A stretch of DNA of 64,000 nt from an uncultured Kordiimonas sp. (GTDB lineage Bacteria; Pseudomonadota; Alphaproteobacteria; Sphingomonadales; Kordiimonadaceae), in assembly GCA_947492375.1 (NCBI GenBank), contig CANLMI010000001.1:558001-622000 (forward strand), read 5' to 3'. The notes under the pieces are model-generated. The model had not been told where the DNA came from. It searched no databases and saw nothing but the letters and a program-made list of their open reading frames with translations. Positions 8,804 through 17,879 of the stretch are shown here, one piece after another. A program made the translations under genes and the position numbers. Every line of letters starts with the position of its first letter. Position 1 is the stretch's first letter.

Positions 8804-9663
8804 TCTTCAGGTTTTAGTCTCAAGAGGCATTCCTGAGCTGTAGAGGCAATCAGGCGACCGTCGCGCGTATATAATGCACCACGAGCAAGGCCGCGACCCT
8901 TGCCAGTCCAGTAGCCTTCGGTTTTATAGTAAATCCAGTCATCTACACGGAAATTATCACGGTGGAACCACATGCTATGATCAAGACTTGCAACAGTTTT
9001 AAGCCTTGGATCGCGCGGTATCATCGCGTGCGGGCGCAGGTTGCTCGACAGAAAGGCAAAATCAGATGCATAAGCGAGTAAACGCCTGTGAAGGTTATTA
9101 TCGCCTTCTATTGTATCCTTCCAGCGGACCCAGTATCCGGTTATCGGGTCTTTTGGTTGTGGGTTTTCCAAGTCTATTCGGTCGATTGAGCGCATTTCAG
9201 TTGGCATATAGGTACGTTTTTTCGGATCAGAGCCGATAGCGCGTAAAATACGGGCATAATAGGCTTCATCGTCGTCTAGTGTTTCGGGCATGGGTACATC
9301 TGGCATATCGATTTGATGGGATACACCGTCTTCACCAACGTGAAAGGAAACTGCGACATTAAAAATCGCTTCACCGTCCTGAATGGCAACAACGCGGCGG
9401 GTTACAAAGCTGCGACCATCGCGGATGGGGTCTACGTCATAGATGATTGGTCTGTCGGCCTTGCCGGGACGCAGGAAATTACAATGCAGCGAATGAGGCT
9501 TGAATTCATCGGTTACGGTCAGGCATGCAGCCTCCATCGCTTGGGCCACAACATGGCCACCAAAAACGTGGCGGTTCGGCCATTGGTTAGGCTCGCCGCG
9601 AAATAAAAGCCGATCTAACTGCTCGACCTTTAAGCCGTCGAGAATTTCTGCCACACTGGTCAT
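8800..9663 (-). CDS. tesB: Acyl-CoA thioesterase II
   Basis: This double hot-dog thioesterase of 287 residues cleaves medium- and long-chain acyl-CoA. Visible features are HVFGGHVVAQA in the first half, HSLHCNFLRPG and GRSFVTRRV, then SLDHSMWFHR (catalytic Asp) and STAQECLLRL (catalytic Gln) in the second half. The length matches E. coli TesB. It is convergent with the DJ-1 gene with a 4-base overlap and lies 33 bases downstream of the class II aldolase gene on the same strand, so those two are probably co-transcribed. Confidence 0.92.
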   Translation of the reverse strand: MTSVAEILDGLKVEQLDRLLFRGEPNQWPNRHVFGGHVVAQAMEAACLTVTDEFKPHSLHCNFLRPGKADRPIIYDVDPIRDGRSFVTRRVVAIQDGEAIFNVAVSFHVGEDGVSHQIDMPDVPMPETLDDDEAYYARILRAIGSDPKKRTYMPTEMRSIDRIDLENPQPKDPITGYWVRWKDTIEGDNNLHRRLLAYASDFAFLSSNLRPHAMIPRDPRLKTVASLDHSMWFHRDNFRVDDWIYYKTEGYWTGKGRGLARGALYTRDGRLIASTAQECLLRLKPED

Positions 9664-9696
9664 AAAGTTTCCTGCGTTTGAAGTTAGTGATATGAT

Positions 9697-10476
9697 TTAG
9701 TCGCGGAAGCTGCTGTCCATCCGGTCCAGCTTGCGAAGAAGGGCAGGCCATACAAGTAAGTCTGCACCATTTGCCCCGGCAACAGCCTGTAGATCATTTA
9801 CTGTATTCTGGATTGATTCTTCGCTCGGGTGCTGGATCTCTGCGCCTGCAGTTTGGGTCAAGATCTGAATTTTGCAGGCTTTTTCAAGGAAATACATCAA
9901 CTCGAAGGCCTGTGCGATAGATTTGCCAGCAGTGAGGGTGCCGTGATTGCGAAGCATAAGTGCATTCTTATCACCCATATCTGCAACGAGGCGCTCTTTT
10001 TCATCATCGCGGACAGCCAAGCCCTCAAAATCATGATACGCAATCGATACCCAGCCGGGGATTGAACTTTGGGCAAGGGGCAGAATGCCTTGTTTCTGGT
10101 TGGATACAGCAATTCCGTAATCGGTATGGAGATGAATAACACACTGTGCGTCTTCACGTGCAGCGTGGACAGCACTATGAATTACAAAGCCTGCTTTGTT
10201 AGCAATATACGGGCTGTCGTTTAATTTGTTACCCTCTAAATCAACCTTGATAAGGCTGGACGCGGTGATTTCTTCAAACATTAAACCGAGAGGGTTGATG
10301 AGGAAATGGTGGTCGCCGCCCGGAACACGCGCTGAAATATGGGTGTAAATAAGATCATCCCAGCCAAAATGGGCGACGAGGCGGTATGCAGCAGCCAGGT
10401 TCACACGTGTTTCCCATTCTTCTGCTGAAACCTGGTCCTTGATTGATGGTACGCCTGCGAGTTGTGCATTTGCCAT
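9697..10476 (-). CDS. Class II aldolase/adducin family protein
   Basis: This 259-residue protein has the metal-dependent aldolase/adducin fold. Likely metal-binding histidines are in CVIHLHTDYG and MLRNHGTLTAG, and an early YTHISARVPG block is conserved in the family. Family members include fuculose-phosphate aldolase and ribulose-5-phosphate epimerase, but many in proteobacteria are uncharacterised and often sit beside acyl-CoA or aromatic pathways. The start is supported by GGAGAGATC upstream of the ATG at 10476. It precedes tesB on the minus strand. The substrate is unknown. Confidence 0.8.
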   Translation of the reverse strand: MANAQLAGVPSIKDQVSAEEWETRVNLAAAYRLVAHFGWDDLIYTHISARVPGGDHHFLINPLGLMFEEITASSLIKVDLEGNKLNDSPYIANKAGFVIHSAVHAAREDAQCVIHLHTDYGIAVSNQKQGILPLAQSSIPGWVSIAYHDFEGLAVRDDEKERLVADMGDKNALMLRNHGTLTAGKSIAQAFELMYFLEKACKIQILTQTAGAEIQHPSEESIQNTVNDLQAVAGANGADLLVWPALLRKLDRMDSSFRD

Positions 10477-10588
10477 GATGATCTCTCCTTTCGAGCTGAC
10501 TATCTGTTACTATGTGATAGATATATATTTCACTGTTGTATATCAGGATTTACATATTATTCTTGATTTTGAGCATTGTTTTGATTGT

Positions 10589-12001
10589 TCATTCTGGCTC
10601 CTCATCATGTGTTTGATAGTAGGAGCGAACAGCAACGCGGCTCACACCTGCAACGGACTGAACAGCGGTTGGTACATGACTAAGACCATCACCGACCCAT
10701 TTGTCGCCTCTAAAGCGTAAAATCAAAAGCGTGGTCTTTAATAAATAATCGATAATAATAATACCGTACATGAGCTGGATCGAACCGCCAGCCAAAAATA
10801 CGATATATCCAATGACAAGGCGCCCTAAAATCATGCCGATAAAGCTAATATACAAGGGGTAGCGTGTATCGCCAGCGCCGCGTAATGCACCGCCAATGGC
10901 AAATTCGATCGCCATCAAAGGCTGAATGATCGCGAGAATCAGGATAAAATATTCTGTTAAAGCTTGTGTTTCCGGGTCGGTTGATAATAAGGCAGCCAGA
11001 AAGCCACGTGATAGATAAATTAAGGTGGCAATAACTGCCATTGACGTAATGGCAAGCCGCATTGCTGCCCAGCCACTTGCACGCGCTTCCTCTTCGTTGC
11101 CGGCGCCGAGGCTTTGGCCAGAAAGGGTGGAACTGGCAGCCCCGAAACCAAGGCCTATGACAATGCATACACTTAAGATCGTGATGCCGATGCCGTAGGC
11201 TGCAAATGCAGGTGTGCCATATTCGCTGATCATCACCATAAAAACAATGAAACTAAGTTGAATAATCATTTGTTCAATGGCGGCAGGGGCTCCGATTTTT
11301 AGCAATTGCTTTAAACGCCGCCCATCAAATGCTGCTGCCTTGATCGGAGTTAATTCATATCGCCTAAGTGCCCAGATGCACATAAAATACAATACGATTA
11401 ATACCTGTGCTACGCCAGTGCCAATAGGGATGCCTACAATGCCCATTCCTTCATAGGATAGGGCGCCGCGCGTTAATACGTAAGATAAAGCAATACTTAA
11501 CACGGTGGAGGCTGCCGCAAACCGAAGCGGCCTGATAACATCGCTAATAGCGCGCATGGCCGTGGACATTGTAAGTGTTAATGCAAAGGCAAAATTAAAA
11601 ATGGCGACAGGGCGGATATAATCTACAGCCATGATCTCTGTCTGCTCATCTAGGCCAAAAATACTGACGATTGCTGGTGCAAAAATATATGTAGGTAATG
11701 ACAAGATAAGAGCGATTATAAGGGCGAGTGATAGGGATGAGGTGGTTGCAGCCGAGGCTTCATCTTTTTCATTTGCCCCCCACGCACGAGCGACGACGGC
11801 TGTTGTCGCGATCGAGAGCGCCATTGCTGCTGCCATCAAGAGGAATTGTATTCTGCTACCTGTAACGACAGCAGCGCTTGCCTGCGAACCCAGTGGTGAA
11901 ATAATCCATAAGTGCGCGAATGAAATAGACACAAAAAGAATGTTGCTAATAATATTGGGGCCCGCCAATCGCCAAACGGTCTGATAAGAGAACTGAGCCA
12001 C
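10589..12001 (-). CDS. MATE family multidrug/toxin efflux transporter
   Basis: This 470-residue polytopic inner-membrane protein has about 12 hydrophobic helices arranged as two similar halves. Typical MATE segments include LWIISPLGSQASAAVVTGSR near the start, VVARAWGANEKDEA, and in the second half SGQSLGAGNEEEARASG followed by GALRGAGDTRYPL. Such proteins export drugs or metabolites in exchange for Na+ or H+. It lies upstream of the aldolase gene on the same strand with a 112-base AT-rich gap, so it may have its own transcript. Confidence 0.88.
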   Translation of the reverse strand: MAQFSYQTVWRLAGPNIISNILFVSISFAHLWIISPLGSQASAAVVTGSRIQFLLMAAAMALSIATTAVVARAWGANEKDEASAATTSSLSLALIIALILSLPTYIFAPAIVSIFGLDEQTEIMAVDYIRPVAIFNFAFALTLTMSTAMRAISDVIRPLRFAAASTVLSIALSYVLTRGALSYEGMGIVGIPIGTGVAQVLIVLYFMCIWALRRYELTPIKAAAFDGRRLKQLLKIGAPAAIEQMIIQLSFIVFMVMISEYGTPAFAAYGIGITILSVCIVIGLGFGAASSTLSGQSLGAGNEEEARASGWAAMRLAITSMAVIATLIYLSRGFLAALLSTDPETQALTEYFILILAIIQPLMAIEFAIGGALRGAGDTRYPLYISFIGMILGRLVIGYIVFLAGGSIQLMYGIIIIDYLLKTTLLILRFRGDKWVGDGLSHVPTAVQSVAGVSRVAVRSYYQTHDEEPE

Positions 12002-12374
12002 AATATTCTGCCTTTAATCTTATGTGGGAGCGCACCTTGTCGTAGAGGTGTAATGTTAAAATGATAGTATTTGAATCAGTTTAATCAAAATCATTAGATA
12101 TGAAACCATGTCAGGCGTTGAAGTGCAAGAAATTCTAAAAGTTTAGTCAGGTAATTGTGAATTGATAAAAGAAAATTAATGTCGATAAATATAATAACAA
12201 CAATAGTTTGCTTATGGTTTTATGAGGAAAATATCTATTTTTTTGGTAATTTTAAAAGTAGCTCTTGCCAAGTTTTAAAACCTCATTAATGATAATGATT
12301 ATATTTTCGTTAAAAGACGAATATCAGAAAATTTAATTTTATGAAGCGACGCTAATGATCCGGAGGGGATATAA
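12002..12374. other. AT-rich divergent intergenic region of 373 bases
   Basis: This is the shared upstream region of the MATE gene (minus) and the acyl-CoA dehydrogenase operon (plus). It is strongly AT-rich with many A/T runs. The only site recognised is a Fur-like box at 12290-12304. No open reading frame with a ribosome site, RNA gene or long inverted repeat was seen. The ribosome site of the plus-strand gene is GGAGGGG at about 12361-12367. Confidence 0.7.
12290..12304. promoter_or_regulatory. Possible Fur-like iron box
   Basis: TGATAATGATTATAT matches the 7-1-7 Fur inverted repeat (TGATAAT-N-ATTATCA) at 13 of 15 positions, with the last two bases differing. It is about 70 bases upstream of the first acyl-CoA dehydrogenase gene. 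The whole region is AT-rich, so chance occurrence is a real alternative, and nothing in the operon is obviously iron-related. Confidence 0.3.
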
Positions 12375-13544
12375 ATGAGTGAGCTTGAGACATTTCGCCT
12401 TGAAGTAAGAAATTGGCTGGAAGCTAATTGCCCAGACAGTATGCGAACCCCCACAAAAGGGTTGGAAGATGTTTGTTGGGGCGGCCGTAAATTTGTATTT
12501 GAATCTGATGACCAACGTATATGGCTAAACCGTATGGCTGACAAAGGTTGGACAGTGCCAACTTGGCCTAAAGAGTATGGCGGCGGGGGCCTTTCCAAGG
12601 CAGAGGCAAAGGTATTAGCGAGCGAAATGAAGCGTATTAATGCACGCTCACCATTGAATTCCTTTGGTATTTGGATGCTTGGCCCTGCGCTTTTGGAGTT
12701 TGGCACGCATGAGCAAAAGCTAGAGCATTTACCACCGATTGCGCGCGGTGAAATTCGCTGGTCTCAAGGGTACTCCGAGCCTAACGCGGGGTCTGACTTG
12801 GCGAGCTTGGCAACAAAAGCCGAAGATAAAGGTGATCATTTTATTATTAATGGTCAGAAGGTTTGGACCTCTTATGCGGATAAATCTGATTGGATTTTCT
12901 GTCTTGTTAGAACAGATTTCGACGCGAAAAAGCATGATGGCATAAGCTTTGTTCTGTTTGATATGGATCAAAAGGGAGTAACAACCAAACCAATTCTTTT
13001 GATTTCTGGTAACTCGCCGTTCTGTGAAACATTTTTTGATGATGCTATCGCTGACAAGAAAAACTTGATTGGTGAAGCAGGCAAGGGATGGACAATTGCC
13101 AAATATCTCTTAACGCATGAGCGTACCATGATCGGTGATATTGGTATGCCAGTACCACTTAGTTCTCTTGCTCTTGATAAGATGGAGTTGGAAAATGGAC
13201 AGTTAGATGATGCGATGTTGAGGGGCGATATAGCCGCTCATGAAATTGACGCTGCTTCCTTTATGTTTACGATGGAGCGCGCCAAAGATGAAGCGAAGGC
13301 AGGTGCCAGTTTGGGGGCTTTCTCTTCGATGCTAAAATACTATGGAACAGAACTTAATAAAGATCGCCACGAATTAATTCTGAAAGTCAATGGTTCTGAC
13401 GCCTATGAATGGGAAGGTCAGTTCTCCAATGATGGTGAAATAGCTCGTAATTGGTTGCGGACAAAAGCCAACTCTATCGAGGGTGGTACGAGCGAAGTAC
13501 AGCTTAATATTATTTCAAAAAGAATTATTGGATTACCTGGTTAA
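12375..13544 (+). CDS. Acyl-CoA dehydrogenase, catalytic-type subunit of a probable two-subunit enzyme
   Basis: This 389-residue FAD flavoprotein introduces a 2,3-double bond into an acyl-CoA. The N-terminal WPKEYGGGGLSKAEAKV block, YSEPNAGSDLASLAT (flavin contact) and the C-terminal NSIEGGTSEVQLNIISKRI are present. The Glu before GGTSE sits where the catalytic base of medium-chain acyl-CoA dehydrogenase lies. The gene is followed 92 bases later by a second, shorter dehydrogenase that lacks this Glu, the pattern known for alpha2beta2 FadE pairs in steroid side-chain degradation. It is the first gene of the 12.4-21.3 kb operon. Confidence 0.88.
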   Translation: MSELETFRLEVRNWLEANCPDSMRTPTKGLEDVCWGGRKFVFESDDQRIWLNRMADKGWTVPTWPKEYGGGGLSKAEAKVLASEMKRINARSPLNSFGIWMLGPALLEFGTHEQKLEHLPPIARGEIRWSQGYSEPNAGSDLASLATKAEDKGDHFIINGQKVWTSYADKSDWIFCLVRTDFDAKKHDGISFVLFDMDQKGVTTKPILLISGNSPFCETFFDDAIADKKNLIGEAGKGWTIAKYLLTHERTMIGDIGMPVPLSSLALDKMELENGQLDDAMLRGDIAAHEIDAASFMFTMERAKDEAKAGASLGAFSSMLKYYGTELNKDRHELILKVNGSDAYEWEGQFSNDGEIARNWLRTKANSIEGGTSEVQLNIISKRIIGLPG

Positions 13545-13636
13545 ATAAATAGTTATCAAGCAGACTTAATGTGATGGTTTACAATTTTTGCTTGCTTTAA
13601 CTATATGGAATAGGCCAGGGAAAACAGGATAGAAGA

Positions 13637-14770
13637 ATGGCACTAGTATTAAATGAAGAACAACAACTTTTAAAGGAATCCGCAGAAGGTTTTTTTGCGG
13701 AAAAAGCACCCGTTGTACAGCTTCGTCAACTCCGTGATGACAAAAGCGAAAAAGGGTATAGCGCTGACCTCTGGCAAGAAATGGCAGAAATGGGTTTTGC
13801 TGGCGTTATTGCCGGTGAAGAGCTTGGCGGAACTGGTTTTGGATATGTTGGCGCTGGTATCGTTGCTGAAGCTATGGGAACCACGCTTGCAGCGTCGCCG
13901 TTTATGGCAAGCTCGGTAATTGCGCTTTCGGTTTTAAATGCATTTGATGATGATCACTCTAGAGCCATTGCTCACAAGCTAGCTACGGGAGCTGAGATTG
14001 CAACCTTGGCAATTGATGAAACTAGCCGTCATGCGCCGGAAAAAACGACTTTAAAAGTTAGTGAGACCGAAACAGGGTATGTTTTAAATGGTATGAAAAC
14101 ATTTGTGCCTGACGCTCATGTTGCTGATAAAATTCTTGTTCTCGCAAGAACTGCGGGTGAAGCAGGCGACCCTGATGGGTTAAGCCTGTTTATCGTTGAC
14201 ACTGGTGCCAAAGGTATGATCGTGGATCGTACTGTCATGACGGATAGCCGGAATTGGGCAAAAATTACATTTGAGAATGTATCAGTCAGCTCTGATAACC
14301 TGTTGGGTGATAAGGGAAATGGCTGGAAAACCCTTGAGCCTGCACTTGATAAAGCGCGGCTTGTTATTGCCGCTGAATTATTAGGCGTTTCACAAGAGGC
14401 TTACCGTGTAACGATGGAGTATTTAAAGGAACGCAAACAATTCGATACGATTATCGGATCGTTTCAGGCGCTTCAGCACCGGGCCGCACATTGGTATAGC
14501 GAACTTGAGGTAACGCGCTCTGCTATTTTAAAAGGGCTCCAGGCGGCTGATTCGGGTCAGAATACTGCATGGTTTGCCAGCCTTGCTAAAGCCAAAGCAT
14601 CGAAAACCGCAGAGCTATCAACAAATGAAGCTATCCAGATGCATGGTGGTATCGGCATGACCGACGAGTATGATATAGGATTTTATATTAAACGCGCTCG
14701 TGTACTACAGCATTTGTACGGTGATTTTAATTATCATAGCGACAGGTTCGCAAAATTGTCTGGATATTGA
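13637..14770 (+). CDS. Acyl-CoA dehydrogenase-like partner subunit lacking the canonical catalytic Glu
   Basis: This 377-residue acyl-CoA dehydrogenase-fold protein has the N-terminal GFAGVIAGEELGGTGFGYV block, and the C-terminal IQMHGGIGMTDEYDIG helix is present. At the position of the usual catalytic Glu-Gly-Thr the sequence reads LQHLYGDFNYH, so the standard base and the FAD-binding GTSE turn are missing. Such subunits pair with a complete one (here the gene at 12375) in alpha2beta2 dehydrogenases. The start ATG at 13637 follows GGATAGAAG. The complex is inferred from gene order and residue loss. Confidence 0.85.
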   Translation: MALVLNEEQQLLKESAEGFFAEKAPVVQLRQLRDDKSEKGYSADLWQEMAEMGFAGVIAGEELGGTGFGYVGAGIVAEAMGTTLAASPFMASSVIALSVLNAFDDDHSRAIAHKLATGAEIATLAIDETSRHAPEKTTLKVSETETGYVLNGMKTFVPDAHVADKILVLARTAGEAGDPDGLSLFIVDTGAKGMIVDRTVMTDSRNWAKITFENVSVSSDNLLGDKGNGWKTLEPALDKARLVIAAELLGVSQEAYRVTMEYLKERKQFDTIIGSFQALQHRAAHWYSELEVTRSAILKGLQAADSGQNTAWFASLAKAKASKTAELSTNEAIQMHGGIGMTDEYDIGFYIKRARVLQHLYGDFNYHSDRFAKLSGY

Positions 14771-14855
14771 GAATAATACTATGGGGTGTCGATACTAAAG
14801 TTTCATGGGGAAGAACTGGTTTTCGGGGGAAAACTGATATTTAAGGGAGGGAATT

Positions 14856-16580
14856 ATGTTAGATGGGCTTGAATTACCTGCACTGCCACCTGAAACACCA
14901 ATTCAGGATGCAATGGAGTTGTTGTGTAAGGAAGGAATGCCATTCTCAACGCATGAAATGGAGGTTGACGGCGTAAACCAGCGTGTGTTTACTAATCAGC
15001 CTGCTAACCTTCGTGATGTTCTCATGTTAGTTTTGTCACACGGTGACAAAGAGTTTGTAGTTTATGAAGGCGAGCGTTTCACCTTTGCAGATATTATTAG
15101 TCGCGCTTCTCAGATGGCTCAATGTTTGGTTGATGATTTTGGTGTGAAGAAGGGCGACTGTGTTGCGCTTGCAATGCGCAATTATCCAGAGTGGGTAATT
15201 GCCTATATGGCTATTCTAGCGGCAGGTGGCCGGGCGGTTTTGTTGAATGCCTGGTGGAAAACCGACGAATTAAAATGGGCGATGGAAAACTGTGGGGCTA
15301 GTGTAGTTTTAGCTGATGCCCAGCGGGCAAATTACCTGCGTGATCACCTCGAAAAACTTGGTTTAACAGCAATTATTGCCCGTGATACCTTCGAAGGCCA
15401 CCCAAGAATGCAGTCATTTGACGAGGTCATTGACGGCAAAGAAGCCTTGAAGTGGCCAGAAGTAGAGATTTTACCCGATGATGATGCAATGATGCTTTAT
15501 ACATCAGGTTCGACAGGCTTTCCAAAAGGGGCTGTTTCCAGCCACAGGGCAGTGGTTGCCATGCTCTTTAACTGGGTTGTGATTGCGCTTGCTATGAAAA
15601 TGACAGGCCGAGCCAACCCTGATCCCGATTTTCAGCCGGTTATGCTGGTTGCTGTACCATTTTTTCATGTTACCGGTTTGTTGCCTGTTTTAATGGTTTC
15701 GGCAGTTATAGGTCGCAAGATCATTATTATGCATAAGTGGGATGTTGAAACAGCCTTTGAGCTTATTGAAAAAGAAGGCGTTACCAGCTTTACTGGCGTT
15801 CCCACTATGTCTTATGAGCTTGCAACATCGCCTATGCGTGAGAAATATGATCTCTCTTCGCTTATTGATATTGGCGGGGGCGGTGCAGCCCGTCCGCCGG
15901 AGCACGTGAAGATGATTAGAGAGGTGTTCCAGAAGTCCAGCCCGGGTATTGGCTACGGCCTTACCGAGACAAATTCTTTGGCATCTGTATTATCAGGGCC
16001 TGAATATCTAGAGCGCCCAAATAGTGTCGGTCGGGCCGTCCATCCAATCGTTGATATCAAGATCATGATGGCAGACGGAGTGGAAGAACCGATTTTCTCC
16101 CGGGGTGAAGTTTGTATTAAAAGTGTCGTAAATTTCAAAGGCTACTGGAATAATCCTAAAGCAACGGATGAAGCTTTTTATTCTGATGGTTGGTTCCGGT
16201 CAGGTGATGTTGGGTATCTGGATGATGATGGTTATTTGTTCATTGTAGACCGAATGAAGGAAATCATTATCAGAGGCGGAGAGAATATCAGCTCGCAAGA
16301 GATTGAAGGCGTTCTGCATGCCCACCCCTTAGTTGATGATATTATGGTTTTTGCTCTACCGGACGAGCATCTTGGTGAAATTGTGGGAACAGTAATAGTA
16401 TCCAATGATGAAAGCCTGACTGAAGACGATATTATTCAACATTCTAAAGATCACTTAGCTAATTTTAAAATACCCCAAAAAATATGGTTTACAAAAATGC
16501 CGTTACCTTTGATTGCTTCGGGTAAAATCGACCGCAAAGGTATCAAGCAATATTATCAAAATCTGCATGCTTCTCAGTAA
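14856..16580 (+). CDS. AMP-forming acyl-CoA ligase
   Basis: This 574-residue ANL-superfamily ligase activates a carboxylic acid through acyl-AMP to acyl-CoA. The motifs are in order: YTSGSTGFPKGAVSSH (ATP P-loop), GYGLTETNS, WFRSGDVGYLDDDGYLFIVD, RMKEIIIRGGENISSQEIE hinge, and the C-terminal SGKIDRKG with the catalytic Lys. A strong AAGGGAGGGA site precedes the ATG. In this operon it would supply the CoA ester for the surrounding dehydrogenases. The chain type is not readable; hydrophobic acids such as branched, terpenoid or steroid side chains fit the neighbours. Confidence 0.9.
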   Translation: MLDGLELPALPPETPIQDAMELLCKEGMPFSTHEMEVDGVNQRVFTNQPANLRDVLMLVLSHGDKEFVVYEGERFTFADIISRASQMAQCLVDDFGVKKGDCVALAMRNYPEWVIAYMAILAAGGRAVLLNAWWKTDELKWAMENCGASVVLADAQRANYLRDHLEKLGLTAIIARDTFEGHPRMQSFDEVIDGKEALKWPEVEILPDDDAMMLYTSGSTGFPKGAVSSHRAVVAMLFNWVVIALAMKMTGRANPDPDFQPVMLVAVPFFHVTGLLPVLMVSAVIGRKIIIMHKWDVETAFELIEKEGVTSFTGVPTMSYELATSPMREKYDLSSLIDIGGGGAARPPEHVKMIREVFQKSSPGIGYGLTETNSLASVLSGPEYLERPNSVGRAVHPIVDIKIMMADGVEEPIFSRGEVCIKSVVNFKGYWNNPKATDEAFYSDGWFRSGDVGYLDDDGYLFIVDRMKEIIIRGGENISSQEIEGVLHAHPLVDDIMVFALPDEHLGEIVGTVIVSNDESLTEDDIIQHSKDHLANFKIPQKIWFTKMPLPLIASGKIDRKGIKQYYQNLHASQ

Positions 16581-16633
16581 CATAATACTGAGTAGATGGC
16601 AGTTAAAAGACATTTGAGAGGAAAGGAAAAAGT

Positions 16634-17869
16634 ATGTCAATGGATCTGGGAATGAGCGATCGCATCAAGGAACTGCGTAATCGTGTCAAAACCTTTGTAG
16701 AAGAAAAGGTGATGCCTGTTGAAGATGAATATCATCAGGAAATTGGTAAAGGGGGCGATCGCTGGCAATTTACAGACCGGATGACTGAAATTCTGGAAAA
16801 CCTGAAAGCAGCAGCCCGCGAAGAAGGTCTTTGGAACTTTTTCCTCACGGAAGGCGAGGGTGGTTTTGGCTTAACGACAGTTGAGTACGCTTATCTCGCG
16901 GAAGAAATGGGCCGCTCGCAACTTGCATCAGAGGCCTTTAATTGCAGTGCGCCTGATACAGGTAATATGGAAGTTCTGGCGCGGTATGGTACATCTGCGC
17001 AGCAGGAAAAATGGTTGAAGCCACTTCTCGCAGGCGAAATTCGTTCGGCGTATGTGATGACCGAACCTGATGTGGCATCCTCTGATGCGACTAATATCTC
17101 ATTATCTGCTGAACTTGACGGTGATGAATGGGTGTTAAACGGGGAAAAATACTGGGCATCGGGTGCAGGTGATCCACGCGCCAAAATCTTTATCGTAATG
17201 ACGAAGACAAACTCTGAAGCAAGCCGCCATAATCAGCATAGTATGATTTTAGTGGAGCGCGGCACGCCGGGTGTTGATATTTTACGTCCAATGCATGTTT
17301 TTGGTCATGATGATGCCCCGCACGGCCATATGCATATTCGCTTTACAGATGTTCGTGTTCCGAAAGAGAATTTAATATTGGGCGAAGGCCGTGGGTTTGA
17401 AGTAGCGCAGGGGCGGCTTGGCCCTGGCCGTATACACCACTGCATGCGTTCAATTGGTTCTGCTGAACGTGCGCTTGACCTCTTGTGTAAACGTGCTGTT
17501 AGCCGTGAAGCATTCGGTCGTCCGCTTGCGAAACTTGGGGCTAATTACGACATTATTGCCGAGTGCCGAATTGAGATCGAAATGACACGATTACTGTGCT
17601 TGAAGGCTGCTCATATGATGGATGTTGCGGGAACTGAAGCGGCGCAACCGTTTATTTCCCAAATTAAGGTGGCAGCACCGCGTATGGCGCTTAAGGTGAT
17701 TGACGAGTCTATGCAAATGCACGGCGGTGCCGGTATCAGTCAGGATTTCCCGCTCGCGCAGATGTGGACAGGTATGCGAACACTGCGTTTTGCTGATGGG
17801 CCTGATGCTGTTCACCGGATGGTTATCGCGCGTACTGAACTGAAAAAATATCGCTCAAACAGCGTATAA
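16634..17869 (+). CDS. Acyl-CoA dehydrogenase of the ACAD10/11 type
   Basis: This 411-residue flavoprotein has [14 protein letters not shown] as flavin-binding block, [19 protein letters not shown] in the helical domain, [16 protein letters not shown], and the C-terminal [19 protein letters not shown], which is characteristic of the ACAD10/ACAD11 dehydrogenase domain. In ACAD10/11 and the Pseudomonas LvaC system the dehydrogenase acts with an APH-fold kinase on 4-hydroxyacyl-CoA; the matching kinase-like gene is at 7040 in this window. The start ATG at 16634 has AGAGGAAAGGAA upstream. Confidence 0.88.
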   Translation: MSMDLGMSDRIKELRNRVKTFVEEKVMPVEDEYHQEIGKGGDRWQFTDRMTEILENLKAAAREEGLWNFFLTEGEGGFGLTTVEYAYLAEEMGRSQLASEAFNCSAPDTGNMEVLARYGTSAQQEKWLKPLLAGEIRSAYVMTEPDVASSDATNISLSAELDGDEWVLNGEKYWASGAGDPRAKIFIVMTKTNSEASRHNQHSMILVERGTPGVDILRPMHVFGHDDAPHGHMHIRFTDVRVPKENLILGEGRGFEVAQGRLGPGRIHHCMRSIGSAERALDLLCKRAVSREAFGRPLAKLGANYDIIAECRIEIEMTRLLCLKAAHMMDVAGTEAAQPFISQIKVAAPRMALKVIDESMQMHGGAGISQDFPLAQMWTGMRTLRFADGPDAVHRMVIARTELKKYRSNSV

Positions 17870-17879
17870 GGCAGCAAAA

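Noticed and set aside
13549-13604. Imperfect inverted repeat between the two acyl-CoA dehydrogenase genes (ATAGTTA ... TAACTAT)
   Set aside because: Arms are interrupted and the loop is long in an AT-rich spacer; not distinguishable from chance.
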